This document shows, piece after piece, positions 19,893 to 27,539 of a stretch of DNA of 29,499 nt. The stretch covers positions 1-29,499 of the forward strand of contig JAZUFN010000078.1 in assembly GCA_045640725.1 (NCBI GenBank). The letters are read 5' to 3'. Source of the stretch: RGIG3528 sp045640725. Its GTDB lineage: Bacteria > Bacillota > Clostridia > Lachnospirales > Lachnospiraceae. The notes under the pieces are model-generated. The model had not been told where the DNA came from. It saw nothing but the letters and a program-made list of their open reading frames with translations, and made no database searches. Every line of letters begins with the position of its first letter. Within the stretch, counting starts at the first letter, position 1. A program made the position numbers and the translations under genes.

Positions 19893-21507
19893 AAAATACT
19901 GGCAGAACCGGTATAAACAGCTGGAGAAAACGCAGCACAACAATTCGGTTAAACAGTTTTTAGACATTCAAAACAGAATAGATAAATCACAGTCGGCCAT
20001 AACCAGCAAGATAAACGCCTGGTATGGCCGTTTTGCATCTAATAACGAAATCAGCATAGAAGAGGCCCGCAAGCTTCTGACCAAGCAGGAGCTAAAAGAG
20101 TTCAAATGGTCCGTCGAGGAATATATAAAATACGGGCGTGAGAATGCCATAGACGGGCGCTGGATGAAGGAACTGGAGAATGCTTCGGCCCGGTTTCATA
20201 TAAGCCGTTTAGAGGCGTTAAGGGTAGAGGCGCAGAACGAGTGCGAAAAACTCTTCGGTGGTCTTACTGATGATATCGACAGGCATATAAAAGAACAGTA
20301 CACGGACAGTTATTACCACAGTGCTTACGAAGTAATGAAGGGAACCGGAGTCGGCTGGGAAATAGGCGGGATCAACTCCGATAAGCTGGATATGATCGTC
20401 AAAAAGCCCTGGGCCGTAGATGGTAAGAACTTCGTTACCAGGTTAGGTGAAGATAAAGCGACCTTAATTAACAACATATACAACGGCCTGGTTCAGATGT
20501 GCGTAAACGGAGAGAATCCGGACAGAGTTATAGCGCAGTTGGCTAAAACGATGAAGAACGACAAGGCCAGGGCGTCGCGGATCGTGATGACAGAGTCTGC
20601 ATACTTCAGCCAGGAAGCGCAAAAGCAGTGCTTTGAAGATCTGGACGTAGAAGAGTTCGAGATAGTGGCCACACTGGACAGCGACACCGATGAGACTTGC
20701 GCTCTGCGCGATGGCACCCACCTTCCTATGCGGGAGTTCCAGGCAGGCGTAACAGCACCGCCGTTTCATCCGAACTGCAGATGCTGCACGGCTCCATACT
20801 TCAACGATGAGTGGTCTAATACCGGCTTTAGAGCGTCGAGAGACGAAGAGGGTAACACTGTCTACAAAGTTCCGGTGAGCATGAAGTATGATGAGTGGGT
20901 TAGGAACTACGTTAGTGACGGCATGAACTACGGTGAGTTGAACTATGACAAAGTAACGTTGAGCGCTAATAAATTAAATATTAATGAAAATAACATTAAT
21001 ATTAACTACCACAAAATCGAATCTGCGCAGGGTGATTTTTATTTATCTGATTTAACAGATATTAAACCTCGCAAACTGCACGAGATAAAAAAGATAGTTA
21101 ATTCTGCGTACGATGTTGTAGGAATAGACCCAGCGGATAGACCTAAAGTCATTATCGTTTCACCTGATGAACTGTCAGGTGCAAAAGGTAGATACGATGC
21201 TGAAAATCATGTGTTGTTTGTAACTAAATTGGAACAAAAGGCAACGCAGATACATATGACGGTTCATGAAACATTGCACCTTAAAGATTGCCTTGAGTAT
21301 AAAAACGTTTTTGGTGCTATAGCTTCTAATGATGAGGTTGTAGAATATAATGCCCATAAGGCTAAGCTAATTCTTGACAAAAAAGGAGTTACAATAGATA
21401 ATGTGGGGGATATAAGTTTTTATGCAAAATCAGCTTATTTATCAGATCGATACGATGAAGTTTATGTCGAATTGCGGACGAATGAGCTTAAAAAGAAGGT
21501 GAAATAA
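19879..21507 (+). CDS. MuF minor head protein with C-terminal metallopeptidase (toxin-like) domain
   Basis: Residues 1-345 are the SPP1 gp7/MuF minor head protein, ending with the MuF signature ATLDSDTDETCALRDG (264-279) and APPFHPNCRCC (293-303). From about residue 350 (DNA near 20930) the DNA becomes sharply AT-richer and the protein continues for some 190 residues. This tail has a zinc motif HETLH (His463, Glu464, His467) with EVVEY (Glu486/Glu489) as possible third ligand. MuF proteins with variable toxin C-termini are known as phage polymorphic toxins, packaged in the head and injected. Here the effector would be a protease. A 53-residue gene follows at once. A structural or maturation role is the alternative. 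Confidence 0.85.
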   Translation: MKRNEKYWQNRYKQLEKTQHNNSVKQFLDIQNRIDKSQSAITSKINAWYGRFASNNEISIEEARKLLTKQELKEFKWSVEEYIKYGRENAIDGRWMKELENASARFHISRLEALRVEAQNECEKLFGGLTDDIDRHIKEQYTDSYYHSAYEVMKGTGVGWEIGGINSDKLDMIVKKPWAVDGKNFVTRLGEDKATLINNIYNGLVQMCVNGENPDRVIAQLAKTMKNDKARASRIVMTESAYFSQEAQKQCFEDLDVEEFEIVATLDSDTDETCALRDGTHLPMREFQAGVTAPPFHPNCRCCTAPYFNDEWSNTGFRASRDEEGNTVYKVPVSMKYDEWVRNYVSDGMNYGELNYDKVTLSANKLNINENNININYHKIESAQGDFYLSDLTDIKPRKLHEIKKIVNSAYDVVGIDPADRPKVIIVSPDELSGAKGRYDAENHVLFVTKLEQKATQIHMTVHETLHLKDCLEYKNVFGAIASNDEVVEYNAHKAKLILDKKGVTIDNVGDISFYAKSAYLSDRYDEVYVELRTNELKKKVK

Positions 21508-21669
21508 ATGTTTGACATTCCGGAAGAAATGATAAAAATGATGGATATAATTACGCCTTACATGAAGAAACAGGGCGGCGGATTACTCGACGATGCACCC
21601 GACGAGATTAAACAGATTTATCAAACATTTCGTGATATGTTTAATTCTGTTATGGGTGGCGTAATGTAA
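21508..21669 (+). CDS. 53-residue companion of the MuF C-terminal domain (immunity candidate)
   Basis: The ATG directly follows the MuF stop codon, with AAGGTG as ribosome site inside the MuF 3' end. The 53-residue acidic peptide (IPEEMIKMMDIITPYMKK, DDAPDEIKQIYQTFRDMF) is helical and of no family known to me. It is followed after 15 bases by an intrinsic terminator, so it travels with the toxin-like tail. Position is that of an immunity gene; an assembly helper is equally possible, and the evidence is context only. Confidence 0.55.
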   Translation: MFDIPEEMIKMMDIITPYMKKQGGGLLDDAPDEIKQIYQTFRDMFNSVMGGVM

Positions 21670-21684
21670 TAATGCTGATTATTG

Positions 21685-21712
21685 AGCATCTCACTAAGTG
21701 GGGTGCTTTTTT
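21685..21712 (+). terminator. Intrinsic terminator after the MuF/companion pair
   Basis: AGCATCTCAC (21685-21694) pairs over 10 bp with GTGGGGTGCT (21698-21707), including two T-G pairs, around a 3-nt loop. Six T residues follow. Since scaffold and capsid lie downstream, it must be partial or be bypassed. Confidence 0.75.
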
Positions 21713-21773
21713 ATTACTAACAATTATGGACTGTGAACACAAAAGAAATAAAGGTATCCGCGCGTCAAGCGGG

Positions 21774-21795
21774 GCCGTTCGGTTCGCCGAATGGT
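21774..21795 (+). ncRNA. Stable UUCG hairpin in the head-gene gap
   Basis: GCCGTTCGG (21774-21782) and CCGAATGGT (21787-21795) pair over 9 bp with two G-T pairs around a TTCG tetraloop. It lies within a 329-base gap that holds two terminators and a tRNA-like element. GTATCC (21754-21759) and GGATAC (21824-21829) could pair around it. Confidence 0.45.
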
Positions 21796-21852
21796 GCGAA
21801 AAATTTAATAAAGAATGCATACCTGGATACAGGCCATGCGAAAAAGATAAGA

Positions 21853-21876
21853 GGTCGGCTAAGCGCCGGCCTTTTT
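21853..21876 (+). terminator. Second intrinsic terminator in the head-gene gap
   Basis: GGTCGGC (21853-21859) pairs with GCCGGCC (21865-21871) with one T-G pair around TAAGC, followed by five T residues. It ends one base before the tRNA-like minihelix begins. Confidence 0.7.
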
Positions 21877-21877
21877 G

Positions 21878-21918
21878 ATTGCCCAAAGGTTAAGCGGGTT
21901 CGATTCCCGCAGGGCAAT
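21878..21918 (+). ncRNA. 41-nt tRNA-like minihelix, copy 2
   Basis: ATTGCCC (21878-21884) pairs perfectly with GGGCAAT (21912-21918). After a linker containing GGT, GCGGG (21894-21898) and CCCGC (21906-21910) enclose TTCGATT, a canonical T-loop. One A (21911) separates the two helices. As in the copy at 4379, D-stem and anticodon arm are missing. The two copies differ in nearly every stem base while keeping pairing and length. Confidence 0.6.
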
Positions 21919-21998
21919 TAGTGAAGGCCACACGTAAAAACCATTAATCCACAGAGAGAGGATTGAACCTCGTTAAAAAATGTAGAAAGGATCGAGAT

Positions 21999-22619
21999 AT
22001 GACAAAGAAAGAGGAATTGCTGCAGATTGAAGGCGTAACAGATGAAATCGCTGAAAAGGTTATCGAATCATACAAGGGCTGGGTCCCTCACGAGAGATTC
22101 AACGAGATCAACGAGGCCAAGAAGAACGCCGAGGCTCTTGTTAAAGAGCGAGACCAGCAGCTGGAGACATTAAAGGCAGCAGAAGGCGATATACAGTCTC
22201 TTAAGAGCCAGATAGAGGCCCTGCAGGCATCAAACAAGGATGCTGCAGACAAATACGAGGCAGAGATCAAGCGCATGAAGATTGACGGCGCTGTATCGAG
22301 TGCTTTAAAGGATGCGGGAGCTCTTAATCTTAAGGCTGCACGCGCGCTGTTAGACCTGGAAACAGCCGAGCTTAATGACGACGGAACCATCAAGGGTCTT
22401 GATGATCAGATAAAGGCGCTTCAGAAGTCCGACGCATTTCTTTTTCAGACAAAAGAGCCTGCGAACCCCAAGGTAGTGGGCGCATCTCCGGCAAAGGGCG
22501 ATGTAACACGTTCTGCCGGCGGTATTACTAAAGAACAGTTCGCGACAATGGGATATAAAGAGCGAGTAGAACTGTTTAACACCAACAGAGACGCATATGA
22601 CGCTCTGACGAAAAACTAA
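21999..22619 (+). CDS. Capsid scaffold protein (GP20-like)
   Basis: The start at 21999 has AAAGGATCGAG upstream. The 206-residue protein has an N-terminal helix-hairpin-like segment (IEGVTDEIAEKVIESYKGWV), a long coiled coil (about 30-95) with LKSQIEALQASNKDAADKY, and a C-terminal GITKEQFATMGYKERVELFN, matching phage minor structural protein GP20 and related scaffolds. Scaffolds guide capsid assembly and are removed before packaging. It lies just before the capsid gene. Confidence 0.85.
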   Translation: MTKKEELLQIEGVTDEIAEKVIESYKGWVPHERFNEINEAKKNAEALVKERDQQLETLKAAEGDIQSLKSQIEALQASNKDAADKYEAEIKRMKIDGAVSSALKDAGALNLKAARALLDLETAELNDDGTIKGLDDQIKALQKSDAFLFQTKEPANPKVVGASPAKGDVTRSAGGITKEQFATMGYKERVELFNTNRDAYDALTKN

Positions 22620-22636
22620 AGAAAGAGGTATAAAAA

Positions 22637-23656
22637 ATGGCAACAACATTACTTTCAAACGTTGTAAATCCCCAGGTTATGGCGGACATGATTTCCGCTT
22701 CTTTACCTAAGAAGATTAAGTTTTCAGCAATCGCAAAGATTGACACAACACTGGCCGGACAGGCAGGAAACACAATCACTGTTCCTAAGTTCGGATATAT
22801 CGGTGATGCAGTAGATGTGGCAGAGAATACACCCATCGACACAACTGCACTTTCACACACAACCACAACAGCTACCGTAAAGAAGGCTGGTAAGGCTATT
22901 GAGATTACAGACGAAGCTGTGCTTTCCGGTTATGGCAACCCTATGGGAGAAGGCACAAGCCAGCTCACAATGTCTATCGCAGCAAAGGTTGACAATGACT
23001 GCCATGACGCACTCCTTAACGCATCTGCAGTATACAACGGCACAGCTGCAAAGATCGGTTATTCCGGAGTCGTAAACGCTAACGCCCTCATGGCAGATGA
23101 GTCAGATACAACTCTGAACAAGATCATCTTCATCCATCCCGACCAGGAGTCTACATTAAGACTCGACACAGACTTCACAGACAGAAGCAAGTCTGGTATG
23201 GACGTTATTATGACAGGTACAATCGGTACTATCTGCGGATGCCAGGTTGTAAAGTCTAAGAAGGTTAGAAAGGTAGAGTTCGAAGTTAAGGCTGCTACAG
23301 CAGAGGGCTATACAGAGATCACAACATCTAACATTGGCACATATGCCGGCAAGACAGGCATTAACGAGGCTGGTGAGTATGTTGACCTTGCAGTTGGCCA
23401 GTTCGTAAAGGCCGTTGCAGCTGCATACTGGCTTAACCCCATCGTAGTGGTAGACGTTGCAGATCCTAATGAGGCTGCAGACGCTGACAGATTCGCAAAC
23501 GAGACACCTGCCATTACTATCTACCTTAAGAGAGACGTACAGGTAGAGTCTGACCGCGACATTCTTAAGAAGACAACTGTAATTTCAGTAGATGAGCACT
23601 ATGTAGCAGTGCTTTCTAACGATTCAAAGGTTGTTCTGGCTAAGTTCCAGGCTTAA
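22637..23656 (+). CDS. Major capsid protein (N4-gp56-like HK97 fold)
   Basis: The 339-residue protein matches the N4-gp56-type capsid family: TTLLSNVVNPQVMADMISASLPKKIKF, GNTITVPKFGYIGDA, AVKKAG-type ITDEAVLSGYGNP, IIFIHPDQESTLR and a C-terminal ITIYLKRDVQVESDRDILKKTT. A strong ribosome site (AAAGAGG) lies upstream. Codon use is more regular than in early genes, as expected for a highly made protein. It forms the icosahedral shell. Confidence 0.9.
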   Translation: MATTLLSNVVNPQVMADMISASLPKKIKFSAIAKIDTTLAGQAGNTITVPKFGYIGDAVDVAENTPIDTTALSHTTTTATVKKAGKAIEITDEAVLSGYGNPMGEGTSQLTMSIAAKVDNDCHDALLNASAVYNGTAAKIGYSGVVNANALMADESDTTLNKIIFIHPDQESTLRLDTDFTDRSKSGMDVIMTGTIGTICGCQVVKSKKVRKVEFEVKAATAEGYTEITTSNIGTYAGKTGINEAGEYVDLAVGQFVKAVAAAYWLNPIVVVDVADPNEAADADRFANETPAITIYLKRDVQVESDRDILKKTTVISVDEHYVAVLSNDSKVVLAKFQA

Positions 23657-23666
23657 GAGGTGGCTT

Positions 23667-23792
23667 ATGGGCATGCTTTTAAGACGCTACTATGAAAAGC
23701 CTGAGATTAAGGCCGAGGCTAAGCCAGTGGTAGAACCCAAGGAAAAGCCTGAGGCTAAGACTGAGGCAAAGCCTAAAAAGAAAACAAAGTAA
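23667..23792 (+). CDS. 41-residue Lys/Glu/Pro-rich protein after capsid gene
   Basis: An AGAGGTGG ribosome site is 5 bases upstream. The peptide has an N-terminal MLLRRYYE and then alternating EAKPKPE-type repeats ending KPKKKTK. Small, highly charged ORFs often sit between capsid and connector genes in Clostridia phages, possibly capsid-bound, but this is context-based. The repetitive codons make it prone to slippage. Confidence 0.65.
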   Translation: MGMLLRRYYEKPEIKAEAKPVVEPKEKPEAKTEAKPKKKTK

Positions 23793-23807
23793 AAGGCGGT
23801 GTGTCGC

Positions 23808-24251
23808 ATGACAGATTTTAATACGCTGCTTGCTGACATTATGGCTGATATGACCGATACAAGCCTTACAGAGCCGTTCTATAAGATGGTTCTGTACAGG
23901 CTTTTATCTTTAGGCTATGAGCCTACAGACGAGGATGTATGGCCGTTATGTTTTGCGATGCAGAAAAAGGAAACGCATGTTAAGAACTTCTGTAACATAT
24001 CCGAGGTCCCTGCATCGGCGTACACGATTCTTTGCGATATGGTATGCGGAGAGTTTTTAAGTGGCTTGTTTCAGCTCAACAAGCTGACCGGTTTTGATGT
24101 GGACAAAGCTGTAAAAACCATGTCTATGGGTGATACATCCGTAACTTTTATGGACTCTGACAGTGGAGAGAGCAAGGTTAAGGCCTTATTCGATGCGCTG
24201 CTTCATGGCGGGGAAGGTGATTTGATATGTTACAGGAAACTGAAATGGTAA
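23808..24251 (+). CDS. Probable head-tail connector protein (adaptor)
   Basis: The start at 23808 is chosen with AAAGGCGG upstream. The 147-residue protein is largely helical (LLADIMADMTDTSLTEPFYKMVLYRLLSLGY) with a C-terminal VKTMSMGDTSVTF beta segment, a pattern of adaptor proteins that bind below the portal. Position between capsid and head closure supports this. It overlaps the next gene by 25 bases. Confidence 0.6.
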   Translation: MTDFNTLLADIMADMTDTSLTEPFYKMVLYRLLSLGYEPTDEDVWPLCFAMQKKETHVKNFCNISEVPASAYTILCDMVCGEFLSGLFQLNKLTGFDVDKAVKTMSMGDTSVTFMDSDSGESKVKALFDALLHGGEGDLICYRKLKW

Positions 24252-24595
24252 AAAGCATACTTGAATCAATGTACCAGGACACGTGTGACGTTATAGAGCA
24301 CCACAAAGTGAGAAAGCCGGACGGCGCTATGGCGTTTGAGGATGTAACGGTACATTCAAGCATACCCTGCCGGTTATCGTTCAAGAGTCCGTCCACAACT
24401 AACAACACGGAGTCGGCCAGTGCAATGTATCAGCAGATTGAGGTGTTTTTGGCGCCTGACGTGGAGATTAAAGCCGGTTCAAAGCTGGTTATCACTCACC
24501 TGGGCAAGGCGTCCGAGTATAAAAACACCGGTGAACCATCTGTTTACAAGACTCATCAAGAAATCTTGCTGGATATCTTTAAGGGGTGGTCTTAA
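24227..24595 (+). CDS. Probable head closure / stopper protein
   Basis: The 122-residue protein has a beta-rich pattern (CDVIEHHKVRKPDGAM, VTVHSSIPCRLSFKS, QIEVFLAPDVEIKAGSKLVI) typical of phage stopper proteins that seal the filled head. An ATG at 24245 (after AGGA) is an alternative start. Assignment is by fold-style and gene order. Confidence 0.6.
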   Translation: MLQETEMVKSILESMYQDTCDVIEHHKVRKPDGAMAFEDVTVHSSIPCRLSFKSPSTTNNTESASAMYQQIEVFLAPDVEIKAGSKLVITHLGKASEYKNTGEPSVYKTHQEILLDIFKGWS

Positions 24596-25074
24596 TGTCA
24601 GTTGATATCAGACAGCTGGAGGCGTTTAGAGCCAGGTTAGAAGACAATCTGAGCGAAGCGGAAATAGACGCTTTTTGCAGGGCTTGCGTTAAGGAGCTGG
24701 CGGCACGATTGCTTCAGAAAACAATCAAGCGAACCCCGGTCGGCGTCTATCAGGAGAAAGGCAAGACCGGAGGCACGTTAAGGCGCGGCTGGACGGCTAA
24801 AACCCAGCAGGAAGCTGCAAGTGGTAAAAGTGTGGCAGTCAATCAGTTTTTGAACAGAGTTCAGATTACCAAGACCGGCAGCACATACACTTTGCAGATT
24901 ATAAACCCTGTAGAGTATGCGCCGTATGTAGAGTATGGACACCGCACACGAGGCGGTAAGGGCTGGGTGGAAGGCAAGGAAATGCTGACCACCTCAGAGT
25001 CAGAAATCCGCAACATGGCTCCGGCTATATTAAACGCCAAGTTGAATAAGTGGATAAGGGAGCAGATAACATGA
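24595..25074 (+). CDS. HK97 gp10-like tail component
   Basis: The start at 24595 overlaps the previous stop (TAATG). The 159-residue protein has the gp10 pattern: a helix with ELAARLLQKTIKRTPVG, GGTLRRGWT, then INPVEYAPYVEYGHRTRGGKGWVEG. Family members connect head completion and tail. Confidence comes from the VEYAPYVEYGHRTRGG signature. Confidence 0.85.
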   Translation: MSVDIRQLEAFRARLEDNLSEAEIDAFCRACVKELAARLLQKTIKRTPVGVYQEKGKTGGTLRRGWTAKTQQEAASGKSVAVNQFLNRVQITKTGSTYTLQIINPVEYAPYVEYGHRTRGGKGWVEGKEMLTTSESEIRNMAPAILNAKLNKWIREQIT

Positions 25075-25499
25075 TAAACGACGTGGTTAGCGCCGTATGT
25101 GGTGCGATATTCGGTGAATTTGGAGCCGGATATGAAATATATGACGAATCGATAGAACAGGGTCTTAACGAGCCCTGTTTTTTTGTTCGTTGCGTTACTC
25201 CATTTTTTCTCCAGGAACTCAAGGGGAGATCTACGAACACCTTTGATATCGTGATTAAGTACTTCCCGGAATCGGAAAACGATGCTTACAAAGAGATTAA
25301 CGATGTAATAGAGCGGCTTTATGCCTGTCTTAAGCACGTTAATTACAACGGCCTGGTTATAGAAGCCTCTGATATATCCACAGATGTCATAGACAGGGTT
25401 CTTACGCTGCAGGCTGTATTCACGTTCAACACGGTTAAGACAAGCGATGAGGTGGACATGGAGAATTACGAACATAACGAGGGGGTAAAGAATGGATAA
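25071..25499 (+). CDS. Phage tail terminator protein
   Basis: The start at 25071 overlaps the previous stop by 4 bases. The 142-residue protein shows IYDESIEQGLNEPCFFVRCVTPFF, NTFDIVIKYFPE and a YKEINDVIERLYACLKHV helix, as in the tail terminator family next to gp10-like genes in contractile-tail phages. It caps the tail tube at the head-proximal end. Confidence 0.75.
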   Translation: MINDVVSAVCGAIFGEFGAGYEIYDESIEQGLNEPCFFVRCVTPFFLQELKGRSTNTFDIVIKYFPESENDAYKEINDVIERLYACLKHVNYNGLVIEASDISTDVIDRVLTLQAVFTFNTVKTSDEVDMENYEHNEGVKNG

Positions 25500-25653
25500 A
25501 CCTATTAAGTTTACAAAGGAGCAGATCCTGGCATCTAAAAGGTACCGTTACCAGTCGGATGTGACTGACGCGGTATTAAAGGACGGCAGGGAATACACGC
25601 TCAAAGAAGTAGACAGTTTGATTAAAAAATACATGGAAGGAAGTGTTAAATAA
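25492..25653 (+). CDS. 53-residue hypothetical protein before the sheath gene
   Basis: AGGGGGT precedes the ATG; the frame overlaps the tail terminator by 8 bases and shares TAATG with the sheath gene. The peptide has KFTKEQILASKRYR and YTLKEVDSLIKKYMEG, a pattern of a small phage family that regularly sits here. Function is unknown. Confidence 0.7.
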   Translation: MDKPIKFTKEQILASKRYRYQSDVTDAVLKDGREYTLKEVDSLIKKYMEGSVK

Positions 25654-26960
25654 TGGCTTTTGGTGGTGGAACTTTTATTACACAGAACAAGAAGTTACCC
25701 GGCACATACATTAACTTTGTGAGTGCTGCTAACGCCTCAGCTAACCTGAGCGACAGAGGTGTTGTTACTATGCCCTTAGAACTCAACTGGGGTGTTGACA
25801 ACGCTATATTCACTGTAACACAGGGAGAATTCATTAAGGATTCGCTTAAGATCTTCGGTTATGGATATGATGCACCTGAACTTAAGGGCCTGCGTGATCT
25901 GTTCATTAATGCGCAGACACTGCACGCGTATAAGCTTACATCCGGCGGTGATAAGGCGGAGAACACATACGCAACAGCAAAGTACTGCGGCACTCGCGGT
26001 AACGACCTTAAGATCGTGGTTGCTGTAAATGCAGACGATAGTGATAAGAAGGATGTGTCTACGTTCCTGGGCACAGTCCTTGTGGATAAGCAGACAGTCA
26101 CAACTGCAGCTGACCTTGTGGCAAATGATTTTGTAACATTCAAGTCAGGGGCTACTCTTACTGTTACAGCCGGTGCAGCACTTGAGGGTGGTACCAACGG
26201 AACAGTTAACGGAACAGCGCATCAGGCTTACCTGGATCTCATCGAATCATACACATATAACACAATGGGCGTTGTGACTGTAGATGCTACAACTCTCAAC
26301 TTATACGTAGCTTTTGTGAAGCGTATGAGGGACGATGTGGGCGCTAAATTCCAGTTGGTGGTACATAATAAGCCTGCTGATTATGAGGGCGTTATTAACG
26401 TAAAGAACGCGGTCGCAGATACAGGCTGGTCTGCAGCTTCACTTGTTTACTGGGTAACCGGTGCGGAAGGTGCCTGCGCTGTTAATGCTACATGTTCTAA
26501 CAAGCTGTATAACGGCGAGTTTACTGTAAACGTCAACTACACACAGGCCCAGTTAGAGGGATGTGTAGACGCTGGAGAATTTGTTCTTCACCGCGTGGGT
26601 GATGATATCCGTGTTCTTACAGATATTAACTCACTTGTCACTGTTACAGACGTTAAGGGTGATGACTTTAAGGCAAATCAGACTATTCGTGTGCTTGATC
26701 AGATCGGAAACGATGTGGCTGTTATATTTAACGGCAAGTATCTGGGACAGGTTCCTAATGATGCTGACGGCAGGGCGTCTCTGTGGGGCGATATTACAAA
26801 GCTGTTTGCCCAGCTTAACGATATCCGCGCGATCGAAAACTTCGAGGATGGCGATATTCAGGTATCGGCCGGAGACACTAAAAAGGCGGTTGTCATCGAT
26901 AGTGCCGTAATGCCTGTAAATGCTATGGAGAAACTGTACATGACAGTTAAGGTATCTTAA
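25653..26960 (+). CDS. Tail sheath protein (XkdK-like)
   Basis: The 435-residue protein has the XkdK-type sheath pattern: GGTFITQNKKLPGTYINFVS, RGVVTMPLELNWG, then LRDLFINAQTLHAYKL near the first insertion domain and a C-terminal DGRASLWGDITKLFAQLNDIRAIENF and MEKLYMTVKVS. The sheath surrounds the tube and contracts at infection, so this phage is a myovirus. A beta-rich insertion (about 105-185) is of the usual variable kind. Confidence 0.9.
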   Translation: MAFGGGTFITQNKKLPGTYINFVSAANASANLSDRGVVTMPLELNWGVDNAIFTVTQGEFIKDSLKIFGYGYDAPELKGLRDLFINAQTLHAYKLTSGGDKAENTYATAKYCGTRGNDLKIVVAVNADDSDKKDVSTFLGTVLVDKQTVTTAADLVANDFVTFKSGATLTVTAGAALEGGTNGTVNGTAHQAYLDLIESYTYNTMGVVTVDATTLNLYVAFVKRMRDDVGAKFQLVVHNKPADYEGVINVKNAVADTGWSAASLVYWVTGAEGACAVNATCSNKLYNGEFTVNVNYTQAQLEGCVDAGEFVLHRVGDDIRVLTDINSLVTVTDVKGDDFKANQTIRVLDQIGNDVAVIFNGKYLGQVPNDADGRASLWGDITKLFAQLNDIRAIENFEDGDIQVSAGDTKKAVVIDSAVMPVNAMEKLYMTVKVS

Positions 26961-26977
26961 GAGAGGATGGTGCTTAA

Positions 26978-27445
26978 ATGGCTTTTATTAGTACAAATGA
27001 CGTAGTAAAGGCGAACAATGCCACATTCTACGCAACTATTAACGGTAAGCGTTATGAGATGCTTAATGCAAAGGATTTTACTGCAGTGGCTACAGTGACC
27101 ACTTCAGACATTCCCCGCCTGGGAACAATGATTAAGGGCAAGGTACCCAATGGACTGGAGATTAAGCTTAACTTCACAGTCTATAAGGTGTCTGATATGT
27201 TCGACGCGCTTATAGAGACATATAAAAACACAGGCATATTACCAGTGTTTGACTGCCAGGTAACTAACGAAGGCTCTGAAGAGGTGGGTAGATCTACTCA
27301 TATATACAAGGACTGCGTTATTAACGGCGACGTAATGCTTAATATGCTTAACGCCGAGGGCGGAAGTGTAGAGCAGTCTATTGAGGCTTATGCTGCAGAC
27401 TACTCTACAAATGAGAAGTTTAATACACCTGCTTACATGATGTAA
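26978..27445 (+). CDS. Tail tube protein (XkdM-like)
   Basis: The 155-residue protein contains NNATFYATINGKRYEMLNAKDF, TTSDIPRLGTMIKGKVPNGLEI and KFNTPAYMM, as in the XkdM/DUF2001 tube proteins. It stacks as hexameric rings forming the inner tail tube. The gene follows the sheath after 17 bases, the invariant order in PBSX-like tails. Confidence 0.85.
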   Translation: MAFISTNDVVKANNATFYATINGKRYEMLNAKDFTAVATVTTSDIPRLGTMIKGKVPNGLEIKLNFTVYKVSDMFDALIETYKNTGILPVFDCQVTNEGSEEVGRSTHIYKDCVINGDVMLNMLNAEGGSVEQSIEAYAADYSTNEKFNTPAYMM

Positions 27446-27450
27446 GACAC

Positions 27451-27508
27451 TGGCCCTGATAGTGACTTAAGCACGAAAACGGCAACACCTCCAACCGCTG
27501 CAGGGCCA
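27451..27508 (+). ncRNA. Structured gap element between tube and chaperone genes
   Basis: TGGCCCTG (27451-27458) pairs perfectly with CAGGGCCA (27501-27508). The enclosed 42 nt can form small inner arms (GTG/CAC at 27462-27474; CGG/CCG at 27480-27497). No T-run follows, so it is not a terminator. It might protect mRNA ends or set the level of chaperone translation. Confidence 0.45.
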
Positions 27509-27539
27509 TTTCCCGGAGGATATAGACAGGAGGATCTAT

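Noticed and set aside
21672..21878. 68-codon open frame in the MuF-scaffold gap (and an overlapping one at 21733-21921)
   Set aside because: They run through both terminators and the UUCG hairpin and have no good ribosome site; the second also crosses the tRNA-like element. The sequence looks structural, not coding.
24861..25475. 204-codon minus-strand open frame
   Set aside because: It is opposite the gp10-like and tail terminator genes with clear family motifs; no promoter or ribosome site is visible on the minus strand.
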